A stretch of DNA of 64,000 nucleotides. Origin: Aurantiacibacter zhengii. Its GTDB lineage: Bacteria; Pseudomonadota; Alphaproteobacteria; Sphingomonadales; Sphingomonadaceae. Position numbers and translations under genes: made by a program. The notes under the pieces were generated by a model. That model searched no databases. It saw only the letters and a list, made by a program, of their open reading frames with translations, and had not been told where the DNA came from. This document shows, in pieces, positions 17,787 through 26,919 of the stretch. Numbering within the stretch: the stretch's first letter is position 1; every line of letters begins with the position of its first letter. The stretch lies in assembly GCF_003584125.1 (NCBI RefSeq), contig NZ_QXFL01000002.1, positions 496,001 to 560,000 of the forward strand. Reading direction: 5' to 3'.

Positions 17787-19532
17787 CTAAAGCTCCTCGA
17801 CCGCCTCGACACCCAGAATGCCCAGGCCATTGCGGATTATCTGCCCGATTTGCTGGCTAAGGAAAAGCCGTGCGGCGGAAAGATCGGGTTCCTGTGCCAC
17901 GATGATGCGTTTTTCGGCGTCGTCGTTCCCCAGGTTCCAGTAGGCATGGAAGGCGGCGGCCAGATCGTAGAGGTAGAACGCGATGCGGTGCGGTTCGCGC
18001 GCGCGGGCGGCCGCTTCCACCTCACGCGGGAACTGTGCAGCCTGCTTGACGAGCGTAAACTCGTCCTCGCCCAGAAGGGATAGCTGGTCGCTGGACGGCG
18101 ACAGCCCCTCGTCCTTCGCCCTGCGCAGGATCGAGCAGATGCGCGCGTGGGCATACTGCACGTAGAAGACCGGGTTGTCCTTGCTCGCTTCCACCACCTT
18201 GGCAAAGTCGAAATCCATCTGCGCTTCGGGCTTGCGGGTCAGCATGGTGAAACGCACCACGTCCTTGCCGACTTCCTCCACCATGTCGGCGATAGTCACG
18301 AAGTTGCCCGAACGCTTGGACATCTTCACCGGCTCTCCGCCGCGAAGAAGCTGCACCATCTGCACCAGCTTCACATCGAAGGGGATCGGCTTTCCTTCGC
18401 CTTCCGACAGCGCGGCGACCGCAGCCTTGATCCGCTTCACCGTGCCAGCGTGGTCGGCGCCCCAGATGTCTATCAGCGCGTCAGCCTTTTCGGCTTTCTG
18501 CATGTGATAGGCGAGGTCGGCACCGAAATAGGTCCACTTGCCGTCGGACTTCTTGATCGGGCGATCCTGATCGTCTCCGAACCTTGTGGAGCGAAACAGC
18601 GGCAGTTCCACAGGCTCCCAGTCGTCCACGGTCTTGCCCTTGGGCTTTTCGAGGACGCCGTCGTAAACAAGGTCATGCTCGCGCATCCACGCCTCGGCAG
18701 ACTCGGGCTTTTGCGCGGCCTGAAGCGCGGCTTCGGATGAAAACACGTCGTGCTCGATGCCGAGTTGCGCGAGATCGGACTTGATCATGTCCATCATCCG
18801 CTCGACGGCATAGGCCCGGAAGATCGGCAGCCATTCGTGCTCTGGTTCATTCACGAAGCGCTGGCCGAATTCATCGGCGGCTGCCTTGCCGACAGGGATA
18901 AGGTATTCGCCGGGATACATGCCCTCAGGGATGTCGCCGATATCCTCGCCCAAGGCTTCGAGATACCGCAGGTGCGCGCTGCGGGCGAGCGTATCGACCT
19001 GACCGCCTGCGTCATTGACGTAGTATTCGCGGATCACCTCGTGCCCGGCATGTTCCAGCAGACTCGCCAGCGCATCGCCCACCACCGCGCCGCGGCAGTG
19101 GCCCATGTGCATGGGGCCGGTTGGGTTGGCGGAAACGTATTCGATATTGACCCGCGTTCCGGCGCCCACGGTCGACTTTCCGTAATCATCGCCGGTGGCG
19201 GCAACCGCTGCCACTTCGTCAAGCCAGACCGATGGCGAAAGGCGCAGGTTGATGAAGCCAGGCCCGGCAATCTCGGCACTCGTGACCGTGGGGTCGCGAT
19301 CCAGGTGTTCGACAATCTTTTCCGCCAGTGCGCGCGGATTGCTCCTGGCCTGCTTCGCCAGAACCATCGCGGCGTTCGTGGCAAGGTCGCCGTGCGAGGG
19401 ATCGCGCGGCGGCTCCACGCTCACATTGTCGCGGTTGGTGTCGGGCGGCAGCGCGCCTTCCGCTTCCAGCGCGGACAGCACGGCGTCGATCTTTTCCGCA
19501 TAGGCGGCGTACAGGGTCTTGTTCTCGGACAT
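17787..19532 (-). CDS. argS: Arginyl-tRNA synthetase
   Basis: 581 residues, normal for the family. The N-terminal Add1 domain precedes the catalytic core with NPTGPMHMGHCRG (the HIGH motif appears as HMGH) and the VKMSKRSGNFVTI segment near the C-terminal third. The C-terminal DALR anticodon-binding domain contains YVQYAHARICSILRR. Charges tRNA-Arg. First gene of the argS-SPOR unit; nagZ follows. Confidence 0.98.
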   Translation of the reverse strand: MSENKTLYAAYAEKIDAVLSALEAEGALPPDTNRDNVSVEPPRDPSHGDLATNAAMVLAKQARSNPRALAEKIVEHLDRDPTVTSAEIAGPGFINLRLSPSVWLDEVAAVAATGDDYGKSTVGAGTRVNIEYVSANPTGPMHMGHCRGAVVGDALASLLEHAGHEVIREYYVNDAGGQVDTLARSAHLRYLEALGEDIGDIPEGMYPGEYLIPVGKAAADEFGQRFVNEPEHEWLPIFRAYAVERMMDMIKSDLAQLGIEHDVFSSEAALQAAQKPESAEAWMREHDLVYDGVLEKPKGKTVDDWEPVELPLFRSTRFGDDQDRPIKKSDGKWTYFGADLAYHMQKAEKADALIDIWGADHAGTVKRIKAAVAALSEGEGKPIPFDVKLVQMVQLLRGGEPVKMSKRSGNFVTIADMVEEVGKDVVRFTMLTRKPEAQMDFDFAKVVEASKDNPVFYVQYAHARICSILRRAKDEGLSPSSDQLSLLGEDEFTLVKQAAQFPREVEAAARAREPHRIAFYLYDLAAAFHAYWNLGNDDAEKRIIVAQEPDLSAARLFLSQQIGQIIRNGLGILGVEAVEEL

Positions 19533-19577
19533 GGGCGAGCCGTTAGCCTGTTTGGCTGGCTGGGCAAAGCACCGGAT

Positions 19578-20228
19578 TTACCGCGTGGCGTTATACGCCA
19601 GTTGATCTTCGGTAAGCTGGAACCCCACCAGCAGCTCGAACGAGGCGCGGGCAATGGCGGCGCGCACATCGGGTTCGGTCAGCGGATCGATGGCGGCGGA
19701 CTGGTCGCCGGCGCGGCGCCTGCGGGTAATCCGCTCACGGATATCGTCCGGCAGGGTCGCTTCGGCGCGGTTGATGTAGGCACCCGCCGTGCCGCTTCCC
19801 TGCGCCCGCATTTCGCCGGGCGCAAAGGTGACATCGACGGTGCCGATGCGCTTCGCCACGACCGAAGTGCTGCCGCGCACCACGGTGGAGTAATATGGCA
19901 GCGATACCGTGCGCGGGCCTGCGGTGTTGGTGCGGGTGGCAACCACATCGAACGTTGCAGTCGAGTAGACCATTTCTCCCGACTCGTCGCAGGTGGAGCG
20001 CACGTTGGTGATCGCCGCGCTCACATCAATCGCATCAGCCGTACGGGCATCGGCGGGAGAGAACAGCGTCACGTCGCCGGTATAGTCGGGAACGCCAACG
20101 GCCGGACAGACGGAGCGCAGGGCCGTGATGCCAACGCCTGTATCGACCACGATATCGCCTTCACTCCGGCAACCGCCCAGAACCGTCAGTCCAGCCAGAG
20201 CGGTAAGTATTGCGATCCGAGCGTTCAT
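19578..20228 (-). CDS. Hypothetical lipoprotein
   Basis: The ATG at 20228 has AGGA six bases upstream and gives 216 residues beginning with a lipoprotein signal: LTVLGGC with Cys20. The mature part is beta-rich with a TCDESGEMVYSTATFDVVATR segment and a basic RERITRRRRAGD stretch near the C-terminus. In-frame ATGs at 20234 and 20246 are less well placed, and the longer frame to 21134 is antisense to ispH and rejected. Family not recognised; it probably sits in the periplasmic face of a membrane. Confidence 0.8.
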   Translation of the reverse strand: MNARIAILTALAGLTVLGGCRSEGDIVVDTGVGITALRSVCPAVGVPDYTGDVTLFSPADARTADAIDVSAAITNVRSTCDESGEMVYSTATFDVVATRTNTAGPRTVSLPYYSTVVRGSTSVVAKRIGTVDVTFAPGEMRAQGSGTAGAYINRAEATLPDDIRERITRRRRAGDQSAAIDPLTEPDVRAAIARASFELLVGFQLTEDQLAYNATR

Positions 20229-20333
20229 TCCCATTCCTTGTATCATTCCGGCCTTGCTGGTTGCAGGCAGTAATTTCGATCCGCGTGGCCCTAGCCCTTT
20301 CGCGGGTAGGCGACAACAGCTAGAGATACCTCC

Positions 20334-21308
20334 ATGAACGCCCCCTTTCAGGAAAATCGCGCGCCCGGCGAAAAATCGCCGCTCAAGGTGCTCATCGCCG
20401 CCCCGCGCGGATTCTGCGCCGGTGTCGACCGTGCTATCGAGATCGTCGAGAAGGCGATCGATAAGTACGGCGCGCCCGTCTATGTCCGGCACGAAATCGT
20501 GCACAACCGCTATGTGGTTGACGGCCTGAAGGAAAAGGGCGCCGTTTTCGTGGAGGAGCTGGACGAGGTGCCGGACGACATGCCGGTGGTGTTCAGCGCC
20601 CACGGCGTGCCGAAGGCCGTGCCGGCAGAGGCGCAGCGGCGCGAGATGATCTATGTCGATGCCACCTGCCCGCTGGTGTCGAAAGTTCACCGCCAGGCAG
20701 AGCGCCTGATCGAGAAGGGCAAGCACATCATCTTCATCGGCCACGAAGGCCATCCCGAGGTTATCGGTACCATGGGTCAGGTGCCCGATGGGCAGATGAC
20801 GCTGGTGGAAACCGTGAACGACGTGGCGAAACTGCCCTTCACCGCGCAGGACAAGCTGTCTTTCCTCACGCAAACCACCCTTTCGGTGGACGATACCGCG
20901 GAAATCGTGCGCGCCCTGCAGGAACGCTATCCCCATATCGTCGCCCCGAAGGCGGAGGATATCTGTTACGCCACTTCCAACCGGCAGGAAGCGGTGAAGG
21001 CCATGGCGCCCGCGTGCGACCTGGTGCTGGTGATCGGCGCGCCCAATTCGTCGAACTCGCTGCGCCTTGTGGAAGTGGCCGAACGCCTTGGAACGACAGC
21101 CCGGCTGATCCAGCGTGCTTCCGAAATCGATCACGAATGGCTGGATGGCGTGGGCACCATCGGTATCACCGCAGGCGCCAGCGCGCCCGAGGTGCTGGTG
21201 CGCGAAGTTGTCGCGAAGCTGGGTGAATGGCGCGCGGTGAGCGAGGAAAAGATTCGCACGGCGGAGGAAAAGATGACTTTCAAACTGCCGCGCCAGCTTA
21301 CCGAGTAG
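20334..21308 (+). CDS. ispH: 4-hydroxy-3-methylbut-2-enyl diphosphate reductase (IspH/LytB)
   Basis: 324 residues. Last step of the MEP isoprenoid pathway, giving IPP and DMAPP. The three iron-sulfur cysteines are present: C28 in [12 protein letters not shown], one in [11 protein letters not shown] near 112, and one in [10 protein letters not shown] near 209. The conserved HGVP and [10 protein letters not shown] segments are also seen. A divergent lipoprotein lies upstream; thrB follows after 10 bases. Confidence 0.98.
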   Translation: MNAPFQENRAPGEKSPLKVLIAAPRGFCAGVDRAIEIVEKAIDKYGAPVYVRHEIVHNRYVVDGLKEKGAVFVEELDEVPDDMPVVFSAHGVPKAVPAEAQRREMIYVDATCPLVSKVHRQAERLIEKGKHIIFIGHEGHPEVIGTMGQVPDGQMTLVETVNDVAKLPFTAQDKLSFLTQTTLSVDDTAEIVRALQERYPHIVAPKAEDICYATSNRQEAVKAMAPACDLVLVIGAPNSSNSLRLVEVAERLGTTARLIQRASEIDHEWLDGVGTIGITAGASAPEVLVREVVAKLGEWRAVSEEKIRTAEEKMTFKLPRQLTE

Positions 21309-21318
21309 GCTACCGGAC

Positions 21319-22293
21319 GTGGCCGTCTACACGCAGCTTTCGGCGGAAGTCCTGGGCGACCTGATCGCGCAGTACGATGTCGGCGAACTGGTGTCGGCCA
21401 AGGGTATTGCCGAAGGCGTATCCAACTCCAACTGGCTGGTGGAGACGACCGGCAGCGCAGCCAACGGCAGGCGCTTCATCCTGACCATGTACGAACGCCG
21501 CATCGATATCGCGGAATTGCCGTTTTTCCTCGGCCTGCTCGATCACCTTGCGGCGAACGGGTGCCCCGTGCCGCGAACGATCCACGACAGGTCGGGCGCT
21601 TCCTCGCGCATGCTGCATGGCAAGGCCGTGGCGCTGATCGAATTCCTGCCCGGCGTTTCGGTGGGGCAACCGACACCGGCGCAGTCGCGTAGCGTGGGCC
21701 GGGTGCTGGCCGAAATGCATGCCAAGGCGCAGGACTTTTCCGAAACGCGCGCCAACGATCTCGATCCCCATGCCTCGGCCCGGGTGCTCGCCGATTGCGG
21801 GGAGGAAGCCCTGCAAGCGATCGATCCCGCCCTGCCGGCAATGATCGGCGTGGCGAACGAGGTGGCCGAAAATTGGCCGCAGGACCTGCCCCAGTCGATC
21901 ATCCACTCGGACCTGTTTCCGGACAATGTGCTGATGCTGGGCGAAACTGTCAGCGCGCTCATCGACTTCTACTTCGCGTGCAACGATGCCATGGCATACG
22001 ACCTTGCCGTGACCCATGCGGCCTGGAGCTTCAGCGGGGATGGCCGCGACTTTCGCCCCGATGTGGGACGCGCGCTGATCGAGGGATACGAAGCCGTGCG
22101 GCCTCTGGCACAGGATGAACGCGAGGCCCTGCCGCTGCTGGCACAGGGCGCTGCCCTGCGGTTCATTTCCAGCAGGGCGCAGGACTGGATCGATACGCCG
22201 GCAGATGCGCTGGTGACGAAGAAGGATCCGATGGATTTCGTGCGCAGGCTGGAATTCTACCGGCGCGAAGGGAAGGACGTGTTTGCCGCGTGA
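21319..22293 (+). CDS. thrB: Homoserine kinase (ThrB, aminoglycoside-phosphotransferase-like fold)
   Basis: 324 residues with a GTG start. Phosphorylates homoserine in threonine synthesis. The kinase catalytic loop [11 protein letters not shown] (about 194-204) and the metal-binding IDFYFACND segment are in place, along with the early EGVSNSNW motif. This is the alphaproteobacterial ThrB of the APH/choline kinase fold, not the GHMP type. Its stop overlaps the rnhA GTG start, forming an ispH-thrB-rnhA unit. Confidence 0.95.
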   Translation: MAVYTQLSAEVLGDLIAQYDVGELVSAKGIAEGVSNSNWLVETTGSAANGRRFILTMYERRIDIAELPFFLGLLDHLAANGCPVPRTIHDRSGASSRMLHGKAVALIEFLPGVSVGQPTPAQSRSVGRVLAEMHAKAQDFSETRANDLDPHASARVLADCGEEALQAIDPALPAMIGVANEVAENWPQDLPQSIIHSDLFPDNVLMLGETVSALIDFYFACNDAMAYDLAVTHAAWSFSGDGRDFRPDVGRALIEGYEAVRPLAQDEREALPLLAQGAALRFISSRAQDWIDTPADALVTKKDPMDFVRRLEFYRREGKDVFAA

Positions 22294-22724
22294 AGCATGT
22301 GGAAATCTTCACCGATGGAGCCTGCAAGGGCAATCCCGGCCCGGGCGGCTGGGGCGCCTTGCTGCGCATGGGCCGGCACGAGAAGGAGATGTTCGGCTCC
22401 GATCCCGAGACTACCAACAACCGCATGGAGATGACCGCGGCGCTAAAGGCGCTGAATGCACTGATCGAACCCTGCGAGGTGACCCTGCACACCGACAGCC
22501 GTTACCTGATCGACGGCATGACCAGGTGGATAGAAGGCTGGAAAAAGCGCGGCTGGATCAACGCCAGCAAAAAGCCGGTTCGCAATGCCGACCTGTGGCA
22601 TGACCTGATAGAGGCCGCCAAGCCGCACAGGATCACGTGGCAATGGGTGAAAGGCCACAGCGGCCACCCTGAAAACGAGCGTGTCGACCGCCTCGCCAGC
22701 GACGCGGCCGACAGCGCCCGCTAA
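22290..22724 (+). CDS. rnhA: Ribonuclease HI
   Basis: 144 residues with a GTG start overlapping the thrB stop (GTGA). Cleaves RNA in RNA-DNA hybrids. The catalytic carboxylates are D9 (FTDGACKG), E47 ([10 protein letters not shown]), D69 (HTDSRYLI) and D133 (ENERVDRLA); the flexible-loop histidine H123 lies in KGHSGHPE. Its stop faces the convergent DUF1508 gene with three bases between them. Confidence 0.97.
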   Translation: MKHVEIFTDGACKGNPGPGGWGALLRMGRHEKEMFGSDPETTNNRMEMTAALKALNALIEPCEVTLHTDSRYLIDGMTRWIEGWKKRGWINASKKPVRNADLWHDLIEAAKPHRITWQWVKGHSGHPENERVDRLASDAADSAR

Positions 22725-22727
22725 GCC

Positions 22728-22904
22728 TCAGCTTTCGTCGACGATCTCGGCTCCGGGGCCGTTCTTCTGGATCGACTCGATGGCGTTCTTGGCGCTCGAC
22801 TTGGAAGCGTAGCCTTCGGTCGAGAACATGATCTCGTCATTGTACTTGAAGCGAACGCGGAATTCGCCGGCCTTGTCTTTGTAGATCTGGAAATGGTGTG
22901 CCAT
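22728..22904 (-). CDS. DUF1508/YegP-family small protein
   Basis: 58 residues from the ATG at 22904, which has GGGAGA eight bases upstream; a longer frame to 22946 adds an unsupported leader. The sequence FQIYKDKAGEFRVRFKYNDEIMFSTEGY followed by SKSSAKNAIESI is the single YegP-like unit (two in E. coli YegP). Function in the family is not established; it may bind a nucleic acid or respond to stress. Confidence 0.88.
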   Translation of the reverse strand: MAHHFQIYKDKAGEFRVRFKYNDEIMFSTEGYASKSSAKNAIESIQKNGPGAEIVDES

Positions 22905-22983
22905 TCGTATGGTCTCCCGTTGGTGTTTCAGCGGGCAACATAACAAACATCAATCTCTTGGCTAGGGCGCGGGAAGCCAATCC

Positions 22984-24084
22984 TCAACCGGCAAAACGCC
23001 GCGGTGAATACAGGCCCTCGTCGAGTTCGCGCGTCATCGCGTCGCGCGGATGGCGCAGCAGCAACTGGGCACCAAACCGGGCTGCGGCAGGCGCGGTCTG
23101 GATGCCATAGCCACCCTGCCCGGCAAACCAGAACAGCCCCTCTATCGCCGGGTCGAAACCGTATACCGGCAGGCGATCGGGAGCGAAGCTGCGCAGACCT
23201 GCCCATTTGCGCTCCACCGCCTCGATTTGCCAGTCCACAACGTTCTGGAAACGGTCGATGGCCAGGGCCACGTCGTATTCCTCCGGCGCCGCATCGCAGG
23301 CTTCACTCGGCGTCTCGTCGTGCGGGCTGAGCCAGATGCGGCCGTTCTCGGGCCGGAAATAGAAGTCGCCCGCGATATCCAGCGTCAGCGGCAGGTCCGC
23401 TGGCGGGGCCGGATCGACACGCAGTTGCACCACTGTCCGCCTTAGTGGCTGGATGCCGAGCGCGCGTGCGCCCAGCGCCTCCGCCACTCTATCCGCCCAT
23501 GCGCCCGCGGCGTTCACCACCACGTTCGCGCGCAATTCTCCTGCGGCACCGAAATCGAGCCGCCAGCTGTCCCCCTCGCGCTCGGCGGAGTGCAAGGCGT
23601 GCCGCGTGCGCAGTTCCACCTCCGCCGCTTTGGCGCGGGAAAGGTAGTGCTGGTGCAGGCCGCCCACATCGATATCGGCGCAGTTCGGCTGGCTGATCGC
23701 CTGCGTCCATTCCGCGCGCACGCCTGGCAGGCGCTGCTCCAACACGTCCCGGTCCAGTCGCCGGATAGTCACGTCCGAATCGGCAAAGCGCTCCAGAAAA
23801 GCCTCGACCTCGGCCTCCTGCCCCTCCCGCGCGAGATAGAGACCGCGTCGGGGGGTCAGGAAACCACCGTCCCTCAGGTAATCGCCGGAGGCCAGGGTGA
23901 GCGGCACGATGTCCGGGCCGCCGTAACATTCCTCACGAAACGCGGCGGAGCGGCCGGTGGTGTGATAGCCAGGATAGTCCTCCGCCTCGCACAGCACGAC
24001 GCGGGCATGCGGGCCCAGCTCGGCAGCGATACTGGCGCCCGCCATGCCGGCACCGATAACGGCGATATCGAAGACTTCGCTCAC
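22984..24084 (-). CDS. FAD-dependent oxidoreductase of the DAO (D-amino acid oxidase/glycine oxidase) family
   Basis: 366 residues with a GTG start at 24084, nine bases after the hydrolase stop. The Rossmann FAD motif is IAVIGAGMAGASIAAEL (8-24), and GYHTTGRSAAFREECYG is a family segment. The C-terminal substrate domain ends near FAGQGGYGIQTAPA. Substrate unknown; N-methyl or D-amino acids are typical. The same-strand hydrolase immediately upstream suggests a two-gene unit. Confidence 0.88.
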   Translation of the reverse strand: MSEVFDIAVIGAGMAGASIAAELGPHARVVLCEAEDYPGYHTTGRSAAFREECYGGPDIVPLTLASGDYLRDGGFLTPRRGLYLAREGQEAEVEAFLERFADSDVTIRRLDRDVLEQRLPGVRAEWTQAISQPNCADIDVGGLHQHYLSRAKAAEVELRTRHALHSAEREGDSWRLDFGAAGELRANVVVNAAGAWADRVAEALGARALGIQPLRRTVVQLRVDPAPPADLPLTLDIAGDFYFRPENGRIWLSPHDETPSEACDAAPEEYDVALAIDRFQNVVDWQIEAVERKWAGLRSFAPDRLPVYGFDPAIEGLFWFAGQGGYGIQTAPAAARFGAQLLLRHPRDAMTRELDEGLYSPRRFAG

Positions 24085-24093
24085 TTCTGGAAC

Positions 24094-25074
24094 TTACCCC
24101 GGCACACGGCGGGCAAGAAATTCGTCGATCGCGGCAAGCGCCCGGTTTCGCACACCGTCCTCTTCCCGCAGGATTTCGTGCCGCGCCTCTTGACCGAAAA
24201 TCAGCGCCTCGGCGTCGGGCAACCGGGCAATCGCCGTGCGGATGGCCGCCGGGCTTACCAGCCGGTCTGCCTCGGTCGCGACGAAGAACACAGGGATCGC
24301 TACCGATTCGAGCGCGCCATGACGAAACAGCGCGGTGGAACTGACAGCCGCAGCTCTTACCCAGGCCCAGCTTCCCGGTCCCAGCCGCAGTTCGGGACGG
24401 TGCACACGCCACCAGGACTCGTCCTCGTAACGCTCCGCATCGTGGGTGAGCAGGTTCTGGCGGTTGGCGATCTTGCTGCCGGGCTTCTCGCTGATTTTCC
24501 AGGCCGGGCGTTTCGCATCGCCCAGGCGGGCCATGGCGCCCGACAGCCAGCGCTTTACCGGCAAGGGTACGAATTCGGGGAACACGTCCAGCATCGGTGC
24601 CGAAAGGATCATGGCATCGGGAACAGGGTCCAGCGCCTCTTCCATGACGGCGCGCAGCGTCAGGTGCCCGCCCATCGAATGGCCTGCCAGCACCAGCGGT
24701 CCTTCGCGCCCCTGTGCCCAGCCTTTCCAGAACAGGGAGAGGTCCGCGATCCAGAGGCTGAAATCCTCGATATGACCGGTGGCATCATCGTTGCCGAGCC
24801 GTCCCGATCCGGCCTGGCCGCGCCAGTCCGCAGCGCTGACCCGCCACCCCTGCTGTCGCCAATGCTCGAAGGTTTCGAGGTACTTTTCATAGGCATCGCC
24901 GCGCCCGGCCATGAACAGGATCGATCCGCGCACGGTTACCCCGGCGGGCGGTTCGCTCCAGTCGATGATTCGAATCTGGTGACCGTCGACGGCCTCCCAC
25001 ATGCTCTCCCTGGCGTCCTGCGGAATGGCCCGACGATCGAAATGCGCGGGAACAAGGGTATCTGCGTGGCTAAT
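24094..25074 (-). CDS. Alpha/beta hydrolase (lysophospholipase-like); apparent AUU start
   Basis: From the ATT at 25074 the protein has 326 residues; from the first in-frame ATG (25002) it has 302 and would lose the conserved-looking FDRRAIPQDARES start. The ATT has a perfect AGGAGG five bases upstream (25080-25085). The only ATG near it (25079) is in another frame and directly abuts the Shine-Dalgarno. The nucleophile is S133 in LAGHSMGGHLTL; TEADRLV supplies the acid and GQEARHEILREED the histidine. PldB-type lysophospholipase activity is plausible but unproven. It precedes the FAD oxidoreductase by 9 bases. Confidence 0.82.
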   Translation of the reverse strand: MSHADTLVPAHFDRRAIPQDARESMWEAVDGHQIRIIDWSEPPAGVTVRGSILFMAGRGDAYEKYLETFEHWRQQGWRVSAADWRGQAGSGRLGNDDATGHIEDFSLWIADLSLFWKGWAQGREGPLVLAGHSMGGHLTLRAVMEEALDPVPDAMILSAPMLDVFPEFVPLPVKRWLSGAMARLGDAKRPAWKISEKPGSKIANRQNLLTHDAERYEDESWWRVHRPELRLGPGSWAWVRAAAVSSTALFRHGALESVAIPVFFVATEADRLVSPAAIRTAIARLPDAEALIFGQEARHEILREEDGVRNRALAAIDEFLARRVPG

Positions 25075-25079
25075 TCCAT

Positions 25080-25085
25080 CCTCCT
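25080..25085 (-). promoter_or_regulatory. Consensus Shine-Dalgarno AGGAGG that decides the hydrolase start
   Basis: AGGAGG reads on the minus strand and is spaced five bases from an in-frame ATT (25074). It is the only good ribosome site at the 5' end of the hydrolase frame. Confidence 0.6.
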
Positions 25086-25153
25086 GCCTGTGGTTACTTT
25101 TTGGTAAGCCATGCACGCTAGCACAAGGCTCGAAGGACAATTCGGGGGCCTCG

Positions 25154-25654
25154 ATGCTAGACGATCCAATCAAGTACGGACTGCTTGCCGCATTGGCAAT
25201 TGCGCTGATCTGGGCAGCCGTGACGGACCTAAAGAGCCGTCGAATCGCCAACTGGCTGAACGCCGCCATCGCCATCGGCGCGCCGGTGTTCTGGTTTGCC
25301 AGCGACTTCGCCCTGTGGCCCGACGTGGCCATCCAGATCGGGCTGGGCCTGCTCGTCTTCACCATTTGCAGCCTGCTGTTCGCCATCCGCCAGATGGGCG
25401 GCGGCGATGTGAAGCTGCTGACCGCGCTGTCGCTGTGGATGACACCCATGGTGCTGCTCAAGCTCGTGATCATGATGGCCCTGCTGGGCGGCGTGCTGAC
25501 CCTGGTTGTCGGCGCGCGCAACGTGATGACGCGCCGCAACAAGGAAAAGACCCGCTGGCAGGTGCCCTACGGCGTGGCGATCTCCGCCGCTGGCCTGTGG
25601 ATCATCGGCACCATGACGATGAACGCATCAGCCCTGGCAGCAGCCGGCCAGTGA
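25154..25654 (+). CDS. cpaA: Prepilin peptidase CpaA/TadV (A24 family)
   Basis: 166 residues from the ATG at 25154 after GGGGGCCTCG; the frame upstream to 25001 overlaps the divergent hydrolase and is rejected. Several membrane helices surround the two aspartates of A24 peptidases: the first in AAVTDLKSRRIANWLN (about 24-26) and the second in the GGGDVKLLTAL loop near 85. It would cleave and activate Flp prepilins. First gene of the tad/cpa cluster. Confidence 0.93.
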   Translation: MLDDPIKYGLLAALAIALIWAAVTDLKSRRIANWLNAAIAIGAPVFWFASDFALWPDVAIQIGLGLLVFTICSLLFAIRQMGGGDVKLLTALSLWMTPMVLLKLVIMMALLGGVLTLVVGARNVMTRRNKEKTRWQVPYGVAISAAGLWIIGTMTMNASALAAAGQ

Positions 25655-25729
25655 ACCTGATTTTAACCAATCCCGCCGTATTCGGCACATTGCAAATTGC
25701 ACGGACCATCTGAGGGGGCTTGACGCACC

Positions 25730-26854
25730 ATGGACAAGAAGAAACTTATTCTGCTGGTGGGGGCGCTGATCGTTGCGATCGGTACCGCATTCCTCGCCCG
25801 CAGCATGTTCGCCGGTGCCGCGGCACCCCAGGCCGAGGCTGCCGCCGAAGTCGAGCCGACCGGCCCGAAAGTGCTGGTGGCCAAGCGTGGCCTGCCCGTC
25901 GGCACGATCGTGACTGCCGATGCCGTGGCTTATCAGCTGTGGCCGCAGGAACTGGTGCAGGATGCCTACTTCATCGACGGCGAAGCCGACATGGAAGCGC
26001 TTCTGGGCACCGTAGTCCGTCACCCCATTACTGCCGGTGAACCCGTAACCCAGGGATCGCTTGTCGCACCTGGCGACCGTGGCTTCCTGGCCGCAGCGCT
26101 TGGCCCGGGCATGCGCGCCGTGACCGTGCCGGTTTCCGCACGCACCGGTGTGGCCGGCTTCGTGTTTCCGGGTGACCGTGTGGACATGGTGCTGACCCAG
26201 ACCGTCTCGGGTGACGAAGGCGAAGCCCTGCGCACTTCCGAAACGATCCTCACCAACCTGCGCGTCCTTGCTACCGACCAGTCGACCGAAACCACCACGA
26301 CCGAAGACGGTCGCACCGTGGTTCGCGCCTTCCGCACGGTAACCATGGAAGTGACGCCGCGCATCGCCGAGAAGATTGCCGTGGCCCAGACCATCGGTAC
26401 GCTCAGCCTGTCGCTGCGCTCCATCGCCGACAACCAGGCCGAGCTGGAACAGGCCATCGCCTCTGGTGATGTGAACCTGCCCAGCAATGCCTCCCCCGAA
26501 GAGGAAGAGCGCCTGCTGCGCGCCGCCATGTCGCGCCCCGGCGAAGGTGCAACCACCTTCCAGACCGGCGGTGACGTGTCGCGCTTCCAACGCCGCAGCG
26601 TGCCTCCGCAGGGCGGCTCCAACAACAATAACAACAACAACCGTGGTGGCGGTGGCGGCGAAGCTGCCGTGCCGATGACCCCGGCGATCTCTGCCAATGC
26701 CACGCCGTCCGGCCCGACCGTTCGCGTGACCCGCGGCAAGGCCACCACCGTCACTCCCGTCGATCGCGGCGCGGGTGCCCTGCTCGACCGGCAGGCCAGT
26801 GCCATGGGTGAAGGTGCCCGTGTGGCCCCGGTCGGCATGTCGACCCTGCGGTGA
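25730..26854 (+). CDS. cpaB: Flp pilus assembly protein CpaB
   Basis: 374 residues: an N-terminal membrane anchor (about 5-25), an SAF domain (about 45-110; KVLVAKRGLPVGTIVTADAV), and an RcpC-like region around 130-230 with FVFPGDRVDMVLTQTV. A seven-Asn run followed by RGGGGG at about 298-311 comes from an AAC tandem repeat. The RBS GAGGGGGCTTGACGCACC precedes the ATG. CpaB is a periplasmic partner of the CpaC secretin. The stop overlaps the GTG of the longest cpaC frame. Confidence 0.95.
   Translation: MDKKKLILLVGALIVAIGTAFLARSMFAGAAAPQAEAAAEVEPTGPKVLVAKRGLPVGTIVTADAVAYQLWPQELVQDAYFIDGEADMEALLGTVVRHPITAGEPVTQGSLVAPGDRGFLAAALGPGMRAVTVPVSARTGVAGFVFPGDRVDMVLTQTVSGDEGEALRTSETILTNLRVLATDQSTETTTTEDGRTVVRAFRTVTMEVTPRIAEKIAVAQTIGTLSLSLRSIADNQAELEQAIASGDVNLPSNASPEEEERLLRAAMSRPGEGATTFQTGGDVSRFQRRSVPPQGGSNNNNNNNRGGGGGEAAVPMTPAISANATPSGPTVRVTRGKATTVTPVDRGAGALLDRQASAMGEGARVAPVGMSTLR
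26621..26641 (+). repeat. Trinucleotide tandem repeat (AAC)7-like tract in cpaB
   Basis: Seven Asn codons, all AAC except one AAT, followed by alternating Gly codons. Changes in copy number would alter linker length without shifting the frame. Confidence 0.9.
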
Positions 26855-26919
26855 ACGCCATGACCATCAGCAACACCTCACCCACAATTTCTTCAGTCAA
26901 CGCACCGAGAGGCAAGACG

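Noticed and set aside
25077..25079. ATG at 25079 as the start of the hydrolase region
   Set aside because: It is in a different frame from the hydrolase, abuts the Shine-Dalgarno and leads to a 44-residue product without recognisable features.
26621..26641. AAC repeat as a phase-variation switch
   Set aside because: Units are three bases, so slippage cannot shift the frame.
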